Of a stretch of 64,000 bases of DNA, positions 32,613 to 40,806 are shown one piece after another. The stretch covers positions 1-64,000 of the forward strand of contig CADCCB010000006.1 in the NCBI GenBank assembly GCA_902799905.1, written 5' to 3'. The DNA is from an uncultured Prevotellaceae bacterium (GTDB taxonomy: Bacteria > Bacteroidota > Bacteroidia > Bacteroidales > Bacteroidaceae). The number at the start of each line of letters is the position of its first letter. Position 1 is the first letter of the stretch. The notes under the pieces are model-generated. The model saw only the letters and a program-made list of their open reading frames with translations, did no database searches and had not been told where the DNA came from. Made by a program: the position numbers and the translations under genes.

Positions 32613-34763
32613 ATGCGTAGATTGTTTACGACAATATTGATAGGTATGGCTGTGCTCCTCATCACGGGATGTGGGGCAGAGACAGCCATGAAGAAGGGTG
32701 ACAAGTACTTTGCCCTGGGCGAATACTACGACGCCGCCAACCAATACAAGAAGGCCTACTCGCAGACAAAGGCGAAGGACAAGCCGCTACGCGGACAGCG
32801 GGCGCTGAAGATGGCCGACTGCTACCGTCGCATCAACTACACGCAAAAGGCCATCGCTGCCTACAACAATGCCGTGCGCTATCAGCAGGCCGACACGCTG
32901 GCCCTGTTCCACCTGGGACAACTGCTCCTGAAGAACGGACAATACAAGGAGGCGGAGAAAACTTTTCTATCGATATCGGAGGATGCCTCTCAACTCTCCG
33001 CTCTCAACCCGCAGTTAATCAAGAATGGCCTTGAGTCGGCCCGCATGGCTCCCCAATGGAAGAAGGAGGCTGAGTATTCGGGCTATACGATAAAGAAGCA
33101 GGAACTGTTCAACTCGCGACGTGCCGAATATTCACCTCAGTTGTTTGGCGACGACTACGACCAACTGTATTTCTCATCGACACGCAACCAGGCACAGGGC
33201 GACGAGATTAGCGGCATCACAGGTACGAAGAATGCCGACATCTTCTTCTCGCAGAAGGACGACAAGGGCAAGTGGTCGAAACCAGAACCTATCGAGAGCG
33301 AACTGAACTCAGAATTCGACGAGGGTGCCAGCGCCTTCACGCCAGACTTCAAGACGATGTACCTGACGGTCTGCAAGACCGATCCCTCCTACCCCCGCTA
33401 CGCCCAGATAGCCACGTCGAACCGCAGCGATGCCTCGTGGAGCAAAGCCAACCCAATAGAGATCACCAAGGACACGCTATCCACTTACGCCCATCCTGCC
33501 GTCTCTCCTGACGGCATGTGGCTCTACTTCGTCAGCGACATGCCTGGCGGACTGGGCGGCTACGACATCTGGCGCATCCAAATCACGACCCACGGACTGG
33601 TGGGGCTGGAGAACGTGGGTGAGCCTGTGAACACCCCTGGCAACGAGATGTTTCCCACCTTCCGCCCCAACGGCGACCTCTACTTCTCGAGCGACGGACA
33701 TCCCGGCTTCGGCGGACTGGACATCTTTGTGGCAAAGCCCCAAGAAAAGGAAGAGGGAATAGTGAATAGTGGAAAATTTGCTACCGCCACACAACACCCT
33801 GCAGAAAAAACAAGTGCGGAAGCAAATTCTTCACTTTTCACTAATAACTTATACCTTATAGAGCATCCCGGCGCTCCCCTTAACTCGCAGGGTGATGACT
33901 TCGGTATGACCTTCGAGGGACTGCACAACAGGGGATTCTTCTGCTCGAACCGTGGCGACGCACGCGGATGGGACCATATCTACTCATTCGAGAAACATGA
34001 GGTGGTGCAGACGGTGAAGGGCTGGGTGTACGAGAAAGACGGCTATGAACTGCCAGAGGCACTGGTCTATATGGTAGGCAACGACGGCACGAACCAGAAA
34101 CTGAGCGTCAAAGGCGACGGCTCGTTTACTGAACTCATCAAGCCTGGCGTGGACTATGTGTTCCTGGGCACCTGCAAGGGATTCCTGAACCACAAGGAGG
34201 AACTGCGCGTGGAGCCCGTGCTGGAGTCGGAGGAATATGTGCTGCAGTTCCCGCTGGCCTCCATCACCGCCCCCGTACTCATCGACAACATTTTCTACGA
34301 CTTCGACAAGGCCACCCTGAGACCAGAATCGACAGAGGCTCTCGACAAGTTGATTGCCCTGCTGAACGAGAACCCCAACGTGACCATCGAGTTGAGCGCC
34401 CATACCGACTACAGAGGCTCGGCAGCCTACAACGAGCGCCTGTCGCAGCGGCGTGCAGAGAGTGTGGTGAATTACCTGATAGAGCACGGCATTGCCCAAG
34501 ACCGACTGTCGCCTATGGGCTATGGTAAGATGAAGCCGAAGACCATCAAGCGTAAACTGACAGAAACCTACGACTGGCTGAAAGAGGGCGATGTGCTGAC
34601 GGAAGAGTTCATCAAGGCCCTCGACGACGAAGAGAAGCAGGAGATATGCAACCAGTTGAACCGTCGTACGGAGTTCATCGTGCTGCGTACCACCTACGGC
34701 ATGGACCTCAAAGTTGCATCCGCTCCATCCGATGCACCAACTCCAGCAGAGCCAGGCAACTGA
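32613..34763 (+). CDS. PorE-like OmpA-family lipoprotein of the type IX secretion system
   Basis: 716 residues from the ATG at 32613: lipoprotein signal with lipobox 'LLITGCG', a TPR-like helical region (about 25-150), PD40/WD40-like beta-propeller repeats ('ADIFFSQKDDKGKWSKPEPI', 'GLGGYDIWR', 'GFGGLDIF'), a carboxypeptidase-regulatory-like domain, and a C-terminal OmpA domain ('NIFYDFDKATLRPES', 'HTDYRGSAAYNERLSQRRAE') that binds peptidoglycan. This domain order is that of PorE, which anchors type IX secretion to the cell wall. Other OmpA proteins share parts of it. A palindromic repeat is inserted in frame at residues 381-412. Confidence 0.82.
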   Translation: MRRLFTTILIGMAVLLITGCGAETAMKKGDKYFALGEYYDAANQYKKAYSQTKAKDKPLRGQRALKMADCYRRINYTQKAIAAYNNAVRYQQADTLALFHLGQLLLKNGQYKEAEKTFLSISEDASQLSALNPQLIKNGLESARMAPQWKKEAEYSGYTIKKQELFNSRRAEYSPQLFGDDYDQLYFSSTRNQAQGDEISGITGTKNADIFFSQKDDKGKWSKPEPIESELNSEFDEGASAFTPDFKTMYLTVCKTDPSYPRYAQIATSNRSDASWSKANPIEITKDTLSTYAHPAVSPDGMWLYFVSDMPGGLGGYDIWRIQITTHGLVGLENVGEPVNTPGNEMFPTFRPNGDLYFSSDGHPGFGGLDIFVAKPQEKEEGIVNSGKFATATQHPAEKTSAEANSSLFTNNLYLIEHPGAPLNSQGDDFGMTFEGLHNRGFFCSNRGDARGWDHIYSFEKHEVVQTVKGWVYEKDGYELPEALVYMVGNDGTNQKLSVKGDGSFTELIKPGVDYVFLGTCKGFLNHKEELRVEPVLESEEYVLQFPLASITAPVLIDNIFYDFDKATLRPESTEALDKLIALLNENPNVTIELSAHTDYRGSAAYNERLSQRRAESVVNYLIEHGIAQDRLSPMGYGKMKPKTIKRKLTETYDWLKEGDVLTEEFIKALDDEEKQEICNQLNRRTEFIVLRTTYGMDLKVASAPSDAPTPAEPGN
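33757..33849 (+). repeat. Complete palindromic GTGAA element inserted in frame in the porE-like gene
   Basis: Left arm GGGAATAGTGAATAGTGG, AAAATTTGCTACCGC (33757-33788). Right arm GCGGAAGCAAATTCTTCAC, TTTTCACTAATAA (33816-33847), which is the same sequence inverted; the centre is 27 bp. It spans 93 bp, a multiple of three, and adds about 31 residues ('VNSGKFATAT', 'SAEANSSLFTNN') to the propeller region. The single arms at 3407, 10043, 44688 and 50345 are half copies of this structure. Confidence 0.8.
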
Positions 34764-35037
34764 GCACGCCAAGGGTCATGAAGAATGGTACGGGATGGAC
34801 ATGCGTCACCATTCGAATCATGCTCCACACGCCCACCAATAGCGGCTCCCACCCCTTGAACACTACAAAGAGCAACAAGCCCAGGAGGAGGCAGAATGCC
34901 GTCCACCAATGTGACAGGCACAGCGCCTTGCCAGGCAACTGCTCCATCACGCGCTGCGTAAACCCGTTGTCTTCCACCTGCTGTGCACGTGCAGGCTGGA
35001 AGAACTGTTCCAACAGTCTATCATCTATTTCCGTCAT
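34708..35037 (-). CDS. DUF5056 membrane protein, possible regulator of the sigma factor
   Basis: 109 residues with an N-terminal helix 'DDRLLEQFFQPARAQQVEDN' of the DUF5056 kind and two to three membrane helices. Its start overlaps the end of the ECF sigma gene by 17 bp, and its end overlaps the PorE-like gene tail to tail by 56 bp. Small membrane proteins translated with an ECF sigma factor are often anti-sigma factors. I infer that role from position only; no zinc-binding anti-sigma motif is seen. Confidence 0.75.
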   Translation of the reverse strand: MTEIDDRLLEQFFQPARAQQVEDNGFTQRVMEQLPGKALCLSHWWTAFCLLLGLLLFVVFKGWEPLLVGVWSMIRMVTHVHPVPFFMTLGVLSCLALLELVHRMERMQL

Positions 35038-35590
35038 ATCCGTTTCGTTTTAAGTAATCTGTCAGTTTCTCCTTCCCACGCCTGAGGTGCGACTTCACCG
35101 TGTTCTCTGGCATCCCCGTCATCCGGGCTATATCGCCTATGGGATAGCCGTCGATGAGTTGGAGTGTCACGCAGGCCCGCTCTTCCTCCTTCAGGATGGC
35201 GAGGGCGGAATGAATATCGAGACCCACCCCCATCCCCTCCCTGTAAGTGAGGGGAGTAGATGGTTCATGCTCTGGAGAGTAGCCACTCCCCTCTCTATTA
35301 GAGAGGGGCTGGGGGAGAGTCTTCCTCTTGTGGTCGTAGTACACATTATATGCTATGCGAAAGAGCCATGTCTGAAAGGAGGCGACACCCTGGAACTGCG
35401 TGATATGGGTATAGGCCTTCAGGAAGGTGTCTTGAGCCAGGTCGTCGCTGAGTGCCTCGTTGCCAAGCGTCAGGTTCAGCAGGAACCTGCGCACAGGTGA
35501 CTGGTATTTGCGCACCAACTGGTCGAAGGCCCGTCGGTTGTGAAACACCGCCACCTGTGTAACGAGAGAGATATCACTCAGCGATTGCAT
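35021..35590 (-). CDS. ECF-type RNA polymerase sigma factor
   Basis: 189 residues. Region 2 is at 14-85 ('FDQLVRKYQSPVRRFLLNLT', 'SDDLAQDTFLKAYTH', 'SFQTWLFRIAYNVYYDHKRK'), and region 4 at about 120-185 ('ERACVTLQLIDGYPIGDIAR', 'MPENTVKSHLRRGKEKLTDY'). The linker (about 88-123) is unusually long and consists of the repeat-derived 'LPQPLSNREGSGYSPEHEPS' and 'TPLTYREGMGVG'. Upstream lies the DUF6249 gene, downstream DUF5056, giving a three-gene regulatory unit. Confidence 0.92.
   Translation of the reverse strand: MQSLSDISLVTQVAVFHNRRAFDQLVRKYQSPVRRFLLNLTLGNEALSDDLAQDTFLKAYTHITQFQGVASFQTWLFRIAYNVYYDHKRKTLPQPLSNREGSGYSPEHEPSTPLTYREGMGVGLDIHSALAILKEEERACVTLQLIDGYPIGDIARMTGMPENTVKSHLRRGKEKLTDYLKRNGYDGNR
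35219..35326 (-). repeat. C-tract/G-tract palindrome pair inserted in the sigma factor linker
   Basis: On the minus strand CCCCTCTCTAATAGAGAGGGG is one palindrome (35291-35311) and CCCCTCACTTACAGGGAGGGG a second (35235-35255), with CTCCCCCAG and GATGGGGGTGGG outside. The sequence stays open in the sigma frame and joins the two conserved domains. Confidence 0.7.
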
Positions 35591-35592
35591 GA

Positions 35593-36276
35593 TCAGCCTA
35601 TTTCCTCATCCTTTTGTTTGTTGAAGATGTCGCGCATCTCCTTTTCACGCTGCCTTGACTTGGCCTGATAGGCAATGACCAGGTTGCCACAGCCTATGAG
35701 CAGGATGAGTGCGCCAATGCCCAGGCCCAGTTTGCCGATGACGATCCAGAGCAGGATGCCGAGGCCAGCCCCCAGGAATACCTGCTTGATACCTTTCGAC
35801 CACAGGGCATCATTCTGCATGACAGGATTGCCCATCACATCCAACGGTATCTTCTTGCCGTTCTTCAGGGCCATCTCTATCATCCTCATGCGGTCCTTAC
35901 GGTTCTTATAGACGAAATAGAGGACGAGACCAATTATGGCAAGAGGTGCCAGGATGAAAAGGAGGAAGAGCACGCAGATAATAGTAAACATACCCATCAA
36001 GTTGTCGACATCGATGTTAATGTTTCCCATGTGGAATCCATGACTGCTGTCCCAGTCGTCATCCCAGTCGTCATCCCAGTCGTCAAAGGGGTCGTCCCAG
36101 TCATCCCAGGCACCGCCCGGCATACCCATCGCCGTAGAATCGACGTCTGTCGTATCGGAAAAGACTTCCACTTCATCCACCATCGTGGAGTCGGTCACCA
36201 CGGGGCCCTGGGGTGCTGCGTTCATCGCTATTGTCAGCGACAGCAGCCAAACGATTGTCAATAGTACTTTCTTCAT
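35593..36276 (-). CDS. DUF6249 membrane protein with acidic Asp/Trp repeats
   Basis: 227 residues from the ATG at 36276: signal peptide ('MKKVLLTIVWLLSLTIAMNA'), then an acidic stretch made of tandem DDW units ('WDDPFDDWDDDWDDDWD', encoded by 12-bp CCCAGTCGTCAT repeats near 36045-36110). Membrane helices follow, with 'IIGLVLYFVYKNRKDRMRMI', 'EMALKNGKKIP' and a helical hairpin at the end. This is the DUF6249 layout known from sigma-factor loci in Bacteroidales. It ends 3 bp before the sigma gene, so the pair is co-expressed. Its role is not known; envelope-stress sensing is a guess. Confidence 0.78.
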   Translation of the reverse strand: MKKVLLTIVWLLSLTIAMNAAPQGPVVTDSTMVDEVEVFSDTTDVDSTAMGMPGGAWDDWDDPFDDWDDDWDDDWDSSHGFHMGNINIDVDNLMGMFTIICVLFLLFILAPLAIIGLVLYFVYKNRKDRMRMIEMALKNGKKIPLDVMGNPVMQNDALWSKGIKQVFLGAGLGILLWIVIGKLGLGIGALILLIGCGNLVIAYQAKSRQREKEMRDIFNKQKDEEIG

Positions 36277-36397
36277 ATCACTTCTTTTTTGGTTTCTTTT
36301 ACCCGTTAGACGCATCTCGTGGGGAAATAGTTGCAAAGATATAAAATATTTTGGGATAATGAATGACGAATATGAAATATTTCGTACCTTTGCACCT

Positions 36398-37729
36398 ATG
36401 ATGATACAACTGCCGAAAGAATTCATACATACGACGAAGCAACTGATGGGCGAAGCGCGCTTTGAGCGTTACCTGCAGTCGTTCGAAGAGGAGGTGCCTG
36501 TCAGCATCCGACTGAATCCGCTGAAGGTGGATGGCGGATGGCAGATAGCAGATAGCGGAGAAGCCGTGCCTTGGTGCCGCAACGCCTACTACCTGAAGCG
36601 TCGCCCCAACTTCACCTTCGATCCCCTCTTCCATGCTGGCTGCTACTACGTGCAGGAGGCAGCATCGATGTTCCTGGATGAGGTGATAAGGCAAACCCCC
36701 TCCAACTCCCCCGAAGGGGGAGAGTGCCTGGCGGATTCCGAAGCCCGTAGGCCCTCCTCCCCTTCGGGGAGGCCGGGAGGGGTTCTAGATCTTTGCGCTG
36801 CCCCTGGCGGCAAATCTACGCTGTTGCGTGCTGCCCTGCCTGCAGACTGTGTACTATACAGCAACGAGCCCATCCGCAACAGAGCAAGCATCCTGCTGGA
36901 GAACGTGACGAAGTGGGGCTATGACAATCATCATGTCACCAACCTCTACCCCAAGGACTACCGGAAGTCGAAGATGAAGTTCGACCTGATTCTCTGCGAC
37001 GTGCCCTGCTCGGGCGAAGGCATGTTCCGCAAAGATGAGGCCACCATCAAGGAGTGGAGCCCACAGAACGTAGAGAAGTGCTGGCAACTGCAGCGTGACA
37101 TCGTCAGCGAGGCGTGGCAATGCCTCAACGAGGGCGGTATCATGATCTATAGCACCTGTACGTTCAATACCAAGGAGAATGAAGAGAACATCCGCTGGAT
37201 GCTCTCCGAATTTGATGCCGAGGTGCTCCCCATCGAGACAAAGCCAGAATGGAACATCGTCGGCTCGCTGCTTCCTGACTTCCACGAGCCCGTCTATCGC
37301 TTCATCCCGGGCATCACCCGCAGCGAAGGCCTCTTCATGTGCGTGTTACGCAAGCAAATGAGAAATGAGAAAGGAGAAATGAGAAAGGATAAAGGAGGAA
37401 TGAGAAATGCTGCTGCGTCCTCGTTCTCAAAGAACATTCTTTCTTTGGATCATTTACATTCCTCATTTCTCATTCCTCATTCCTCATTTAAAATTGACCT
37501 CTCCTACGCTCAGGCTATGGCTTATCTGCGTCATGAAGCCCTTGTCCTTCCCCCCGACACCCCGCGCGGCGTCGTAGAAGTATGCTTCATGGGACATCCT
37601 CTTGGCTTGGTAAAGAACATCGGTAATCGTGCAAACAACCTCTATCCCAAGGAGTGGCGCATCAAGACCACCCACGTGCCTCAGGAGTATGAGCCAGTAA
37701 TCAGACCTATTGAACGACTTTCTGAGTGA
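36398..37729 (+). CDS. RsmF/NOL1-type rRNA cytosine-C5 methyltransferase
   Basis: 443 residues from the ATG at 36398. SAM site 'VLDLCAAPGGKST'. The two catalytic cysteines are in 'CDVPCSGEGMFRKD' and 'IYSTCTFNTKENEENIRWM'. The C-terminal RNA-binding part begins near 'YAQAMAYLRHEALVLP' and ends 'LYPKEWRIKTTHVPQEYEP'. The frame is open further upstream, but a TACCTTTG promoter element at 36385-36392 lies inside that part, so the start is at the double ATG. Two repeat insertions (residues 99-129 and 319-365) and a GGATGGC-type tandem at residues 44-55 enlarge the protein. Confidence 0.9.
   Translation: MMIQLPKEFIHTTKQLMGEARFERYLQSFEEEVPVSIRLNPLKVDGGWQIADSGEAVPWCRNAYYLKRRPNFTFDPLFHAGCYYVQEAASMFLDEVIRQTPSNSPEGGECLADSEARRPSSPSGRPGGVLDLCAAPGGKSTLLRAALPADCVLYSNEPIRNRASILLENVTKWGYDNHHVTNLYPKDYRKSKMKFDLILCDVPCSGEGMFRKDEATIKEWSPQNVEKCWQLQRDIVSEAWQCLNEGGIMIYSTCTFNTKENEENIRWMLSEFDAEVLPIETKPEWNIVGSLLPDFHEPVYRFIPGITRSEGLFMCVLRKQMRNEKGEMRKDKGGMRNAAASSFSKNILSLDHLHSSFLIPHSSFKIDLSYAQAMAYLRHEALVLPPDTPRGVVEVCFMGHPLGLVKNIGNRANNLYPKEWRIKTTHVPQEYEPVIRPIERLSE
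36528..36562 (+). repeat. GGATGGCGGATGGCAGATAG tandem words in rsmF
   Basis: Short tandem of GATGGCG/GATGGCA/GATAGCA/GATAGCG giving 'DGGWQIADSGE'. The same word type appears in the CbiJ-CbiD linker at 63490-63525. Confidence 0.45.
36693..36786 (+). repeat. C-tract/G-tract palindromes inserted in rsmF
   Basis: CTCCCCCGAAGGGGGAG (36707-36723) and CTCCTCCCCTTCGGGGAGGC with CGGGAGGGG (36752-36781) form strong hairpins just before the SAM motif. The frame remains open ('TPSNSPEGGECLADSEARRP'). Confidence 0.7.
37356..37493 (+). repeat. Palindromic GAGAAATGA element inserted in rsmF
   Basis: Left arm is AAATGAGAAATGAGAAAGG with further GAGAAATGAGAAAGG words (37356-37410). Right arm is the inverted CATTCCTCATTTCTCATTCC, TCATTCCTCATTTAAA (37457-37492). 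The span is 138 bp, a multiple of three, and codes for about 46 residues between the catalytic and C-terminal domains. A single arm of the same family is inside cbiB at 57588. Confidence 0.78.
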
Positions 37730-40634
37730 AACTGTCGAAGACAGCCTTGCCGCCCTGTCCGTAGCAGAAGAGCCCCACACGGATGCCTTTCCAATAGCCG
37801 GAGCGCATCGGGAAAGGTTCGCCTGCAGGGACAAAACGGAGGCCGTCGGTGCTATACGAGAACTGGTGACGGTTGGCGAGACAGTCGTTATTGACACGCA
37901 CCCAGAGTTTTTCATATTTCCCCTTCTGGATGACTTTTCGCTGGCCCTGAGCCTCCACGAAGATGCCCTCCTTGCAGAGGCCGATGCCTCGGAAGGTCTT
38001 GCCACTACAGAACAGACCCGCATAGCAGTTGCCAGAGGTCGTGAGCATCGTGGTGCTCTCGCTCTGATAGCCCATCACTTTCTGTGTGAGCATGTTCCTA
38101 CAGAGTTTCAGACTGTCGGCAGGCAACGCCTTCAGCGTCAGCCACCCTTTTTTCTCTTTCAGGCTCCAATGGGTGTCAACAGGATTATGATTCCATTGCC
38201 ACTGGAGGCCAAGAACAGAAGATGAGAAGTCATCATCTGTCTGGAGCAGGCATGTCTGCGATGAGGCCATCGGCTTCTGCCACTCAGCAACAGGCTCACC
38301 AATGCCGTTGCCGTCGTAGTCAACCCCCATCAAGGGCCAGTCGTCCTGCCAACGCACAGGTTGCAGATGCACGACACGTCCCAGAACGGGTGTCTCCTGA
38401 AAATGATAGAACCACCAAGTGCCGTCAGGCGTATCCACAAGGGCACCCTGATGAGGACCATTGACATTGGTGGAGCCCTTTTCGAGCACGATCCTGCGTT
38501 CGTATGGTCCATAGATATTCTTCGAGCGCAACACCGTTTGCCACCCTGTGCCAACGCCGCCCTCTGGAATGATGAGATAGTAATAACCATTCCGCTTCAG
38601 GAACTTCGTTCCTTCTGCCACAGGCCCCTCATAGACGGTAACGCCATCGTCGAGCAGTTGTCTGCCATCGGCCGACATCCTATGTACGATGATAGGGCCT
38701 GCACCATGCTTGCTGCGCCCCAGATAGGCTTGTCCGTCCTCATCCCAGAAGGGACAGGGATCTTCCCACTTCTCTATGCGCTTCACCAGATGCAACGGAG
38801 CCCAAGGGCCATGAGGGTCTTTAGCCGTACTCATATAAAGCCCTTCTTCCGGCGTACAGAAATAGACATAGAAGAGACCGTCATGATAGCGGATGGCAGG
38901 AGCCCACGAACCACCGGCATAATGCTGATTGCTGTCCCACCCTGGTTCGTCGAAGCGACGATAAATCTGACTGATGTAGCGCCAGTTGACCATATCTTCA
39001 CTCTCCAGCACCTGCATACCCAGGAAATGGAAGTCGGAGGCCACCATATAGTATTTACTGCCTACACGAATCACGTCAGGATCAGAGAAGTCGGCATTCA
39101 ACACAGGATTCCTGTAGGTGCCGTTGCCTTGGTCGCCCCAGCCCTCAGTATCGCAGCGCACGATGACAGGACGGGCATCGGCCTCCTCCGTATGCACTTC
39201 GATTCTGTCGAAGTGTACATTTCGCGTATGGCGCAAATAAAAACCCTTCGCAGGCAGGTTGCCCCACATCGTAGCCTCTGGGTAGGCCTTCTCCTTCTCA
39301 TTGGAGATGGAGTCGCGGATAGCCTGCAAGTCGCTGTCTTTCACCCCACCTTTATGATGGATGGAGATATTCGAGAGCCACACATTTCTTACAGGATGTC
39401 CCTGTAACCCTGTTATCGAACAGCCCACGGGGCCTGCATTCCGCACTTGGAAGTTCTCCAACCGGACACCATCTATACTGCCCACATGCTCTATCGGAAT
39501 CAATTCGGATATCGTATCGTCATTACCCGTGCCGCTCAATCCGCCGTAGGCTCCCCCCTCGCCATTTGGGAAGGCTACGGGGGGGCGAACTTCGCTCGGG
39601 ATGGAGGGGGTTAGGGGGTGAGGCCTCAGTTTGTACCCTCTTCCCCTATTCCCCAGCCGTATGAAGATGGGCGACTCGGTTCCCTCGACAGTAAAGCCAG
39701 ACACGCTCACGTTCTCCATCACGCCGCCATCCACAATCTCCAACGAGAGGGCCGAGGTGCCTATTTTCGACGGGGCGCCAAAGAACTGGCTTGACTGGTC
39801 GCTGCTGGGCTTGACCACGATACCCGTGATGTTGATATTACGGAAGCCGCCATTGGTCTCCGTCCCCAGTTTCACGGCATTGCAATGGCTGGAGATCACG
39901 CAGTCGCTGATGCGGATGTTTTCGCAGAGACGGGGCGAGGTGCTTTTCAGCGTAATGCCGTCATCGTCGCTATCGGCAATCATGCCCCTGACGATGACCT
40001 CATGACAGCCGTCAATATCGAGTGCGTCGTTGTTGTAGTTGTTGCGGTTGAACACCTTGATGCCGTCTATCCTCACACGGTCACATGCCAGGTAGTGCTG
40101 CATCCAGCAACCAGAGTTCCTGAGGGTGATATCCTTCACCGTGACATCCTCGCTTTGTATGAAACGGAGCAGATGGGGACGGGTGATTCCCTCATCGTTC
40201 CAAGAGAGTTTCTTAAAGGCACGGCCTCTTCCGTCGATGGTGCCAAAGCCATCAATAACCACGTTGCTTACCTTGTCAGCATAGATCAACTGGATGGTAG
40301 AGGTCTGCGTGCGAAGCGACACATAGTCGGACTTCATAGGCTGGTAATCCTTTAGGTCCGTACTGCCAAAGAGCGTAGCCCCATGTTCGAGATAGAGATG
40401 CACATCAGACTTCAGTACAATAGAACCAATCTTATACTGGCCAGTGGGTACCACTACCCTACCGCCTCCTGCCTTAGCGCAGTCGTCTATCGCCTGTTGC
40501 AAGGCTTTCGTACTGAGCACCGTCGTGTCGGCCTTCGCACCATACGCCACAATATTATAATCACGAGCCTCAGCCTTTCCTGCCGACATTGACAGGATAA
40601 GCGCAGCCATCCAAAAGGTCTTCCTCATCATCAT
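37707..40634 (-). CDS. GH28-GH43 fusion glycoside hydrolase
   Basis: 975 residues with a signal peptide. N-terminal GH28/pectate-lyase-like right-handed beta-helix (about 25-500): 'DYNIVAYGAKADTTVLSTKA', 'NRNNYNNDALDIDGCHEVIV', 'DSDDDGITLKSTSPRLCENI', 'SSHCNAVKLGTE'. These give the Asn-x-Asp, Asp-Asp and following positions of GH28. C-terminal five-bladed GH43 (about 506-780): 'NPVLNADFSDPDVIRVGSKY' (base Asp), 'EDPCPFWDEDGQAYLG' (Asp), 'GPVAEGTKFLKRNGYYY' (acid Glu), followed by a beta-sandwich to the end. It probably removes galacturonate and arabinose or xylose units from pectin. The frame extends to three consecutive ATG codons at the start. It overlaps the rsmF end by 23 bp. Confidence 0.88.
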   Translation of the reverse strand: MMMRKTFWMAALILSMSAGKAEARDYNIVAYGAKADTTVLSTKALQQAIDDCAKAGGGRVVVPTGQYKIGSIVLKSDVHLYLEHGATLFGSTDLKDYQPMKSDYVSLRTQTSTIQLIYADKVSNVVIDGFGTIDGRGRAFKKLSWNDEGITRPHLLRFIQSEDVTVKDITLRNSGCWMQHYLACDRVRIDGIKVFNRNNYNNDALDIDGCHEVIVRGMIADSDDDGITLKSTSPRLCENIRISDCVISSHCNAVKLGTETNGGFRNINITGIVVKPSSDQSSQFFGAPSKIGTSALSLEIVDGGVMENVSVSGFTVEGTESPIFIRLGNRGRGYKLRPHPLTPSIPSEVRPPVAFPNGEGGAYGGLSGTGNDDTISELIPIEHVGSIDGVRLENFQVRNAGPVGCSITGLQGHPVRNVWLSNISIHHKGGVKDSDLQAIRDSISNEKEKAYPEATMWGNLPAKGFYLRHTRNVHFDRIEVHTEEADARPVIVRCDTEGWGDQGNGTYRNPVLNADFSDPDVIRVGSKYYMVASDFHFLGMQVLESEDMVNWRYISQIYRRFDEPGWDSNQHYAGGSWAPAIRYHDGLFYVYFCTPEEGLYMSTAKDPHGPWAPLHLVKRIEKWEDPCPFWDEDGQAYLGRSKHGAGPIIVHRMSADGRQLLDDGVTVYEGPVAEGTKFLKRNGYYYLIIPEGGVGTGWQTVLRSKNIYGPYERRIVLEKGSTNVNGPHQGALVDTPDGTWWFYHFQETPVLGRVVHLQPVRWQDDWPLMGVDYDGNGIGEPVAEWQKPMASSQTCLLQTDDDFSSSVLGLQWQWNHNPVDTHWSLKEKKGWLTLKALPADSLKLCRNMLTQKVMGYQSESTTMLTTSGNCYAGLFCSGKTFRGIGLCKEGIFVEAQGQRKVIQKGKYEKLWVRVNNDCLANRHQFSYSTDGLRFVPAGEPFPMRSGYWKGIRVGLFCYGQGGKAVFDSFTQKVVQ
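39553..39631 (-). repeat. C-tract/G-tract insertion in the GH28 domain
   Basis: On the minus strand CCCTAACCCCCTCCATCCC, GAGCGAAGTTCGCCCCCC and AATGGCGAGGGGGGAGCC, containing GAGCGAAGTTCGC. It is translated as 'LTPSIPSEVRPPVAFPNGEG' at residues 335-360, between two beta-helix coils. Confidence 0.65.
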
Positions 40635-40752
40635 AGTTTTGGTTTAGTTGTGCAAAGGTAAACAATTCTCTTTACACCACCAAGTTTTTTTCCCTATCAT
40701 GTAATAAAGAACTGCAATTTGGGCAAGTGAAATGAAATAAATGCTTTTTTGT

Positions 40753-40783
40753 TTTGTATTTCAAATCGTTTGCACTACCTTTG
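40753..40783 (+). promoter_or_regulatory. Promoter of thyA-folA
   Basis: TTTG (40753-40756), 19 bp, TACCTTTG (40776-40783); ATG at 40807. A CAAAGGTA motif for the opposite gene is at 40653-40660. Confidence 0.8.
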
Positions 40784-40806
40784 TACCATAAAAACAAAGA
40801 ACTGTA

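Noticed and set aside
35219-35326. Frameshift or assembly error in the ECF sigma factor
   Set aside because: The frame stays open across the palindromes and both conserved regions are in the same frame, so an in-frame insertion explains it better.
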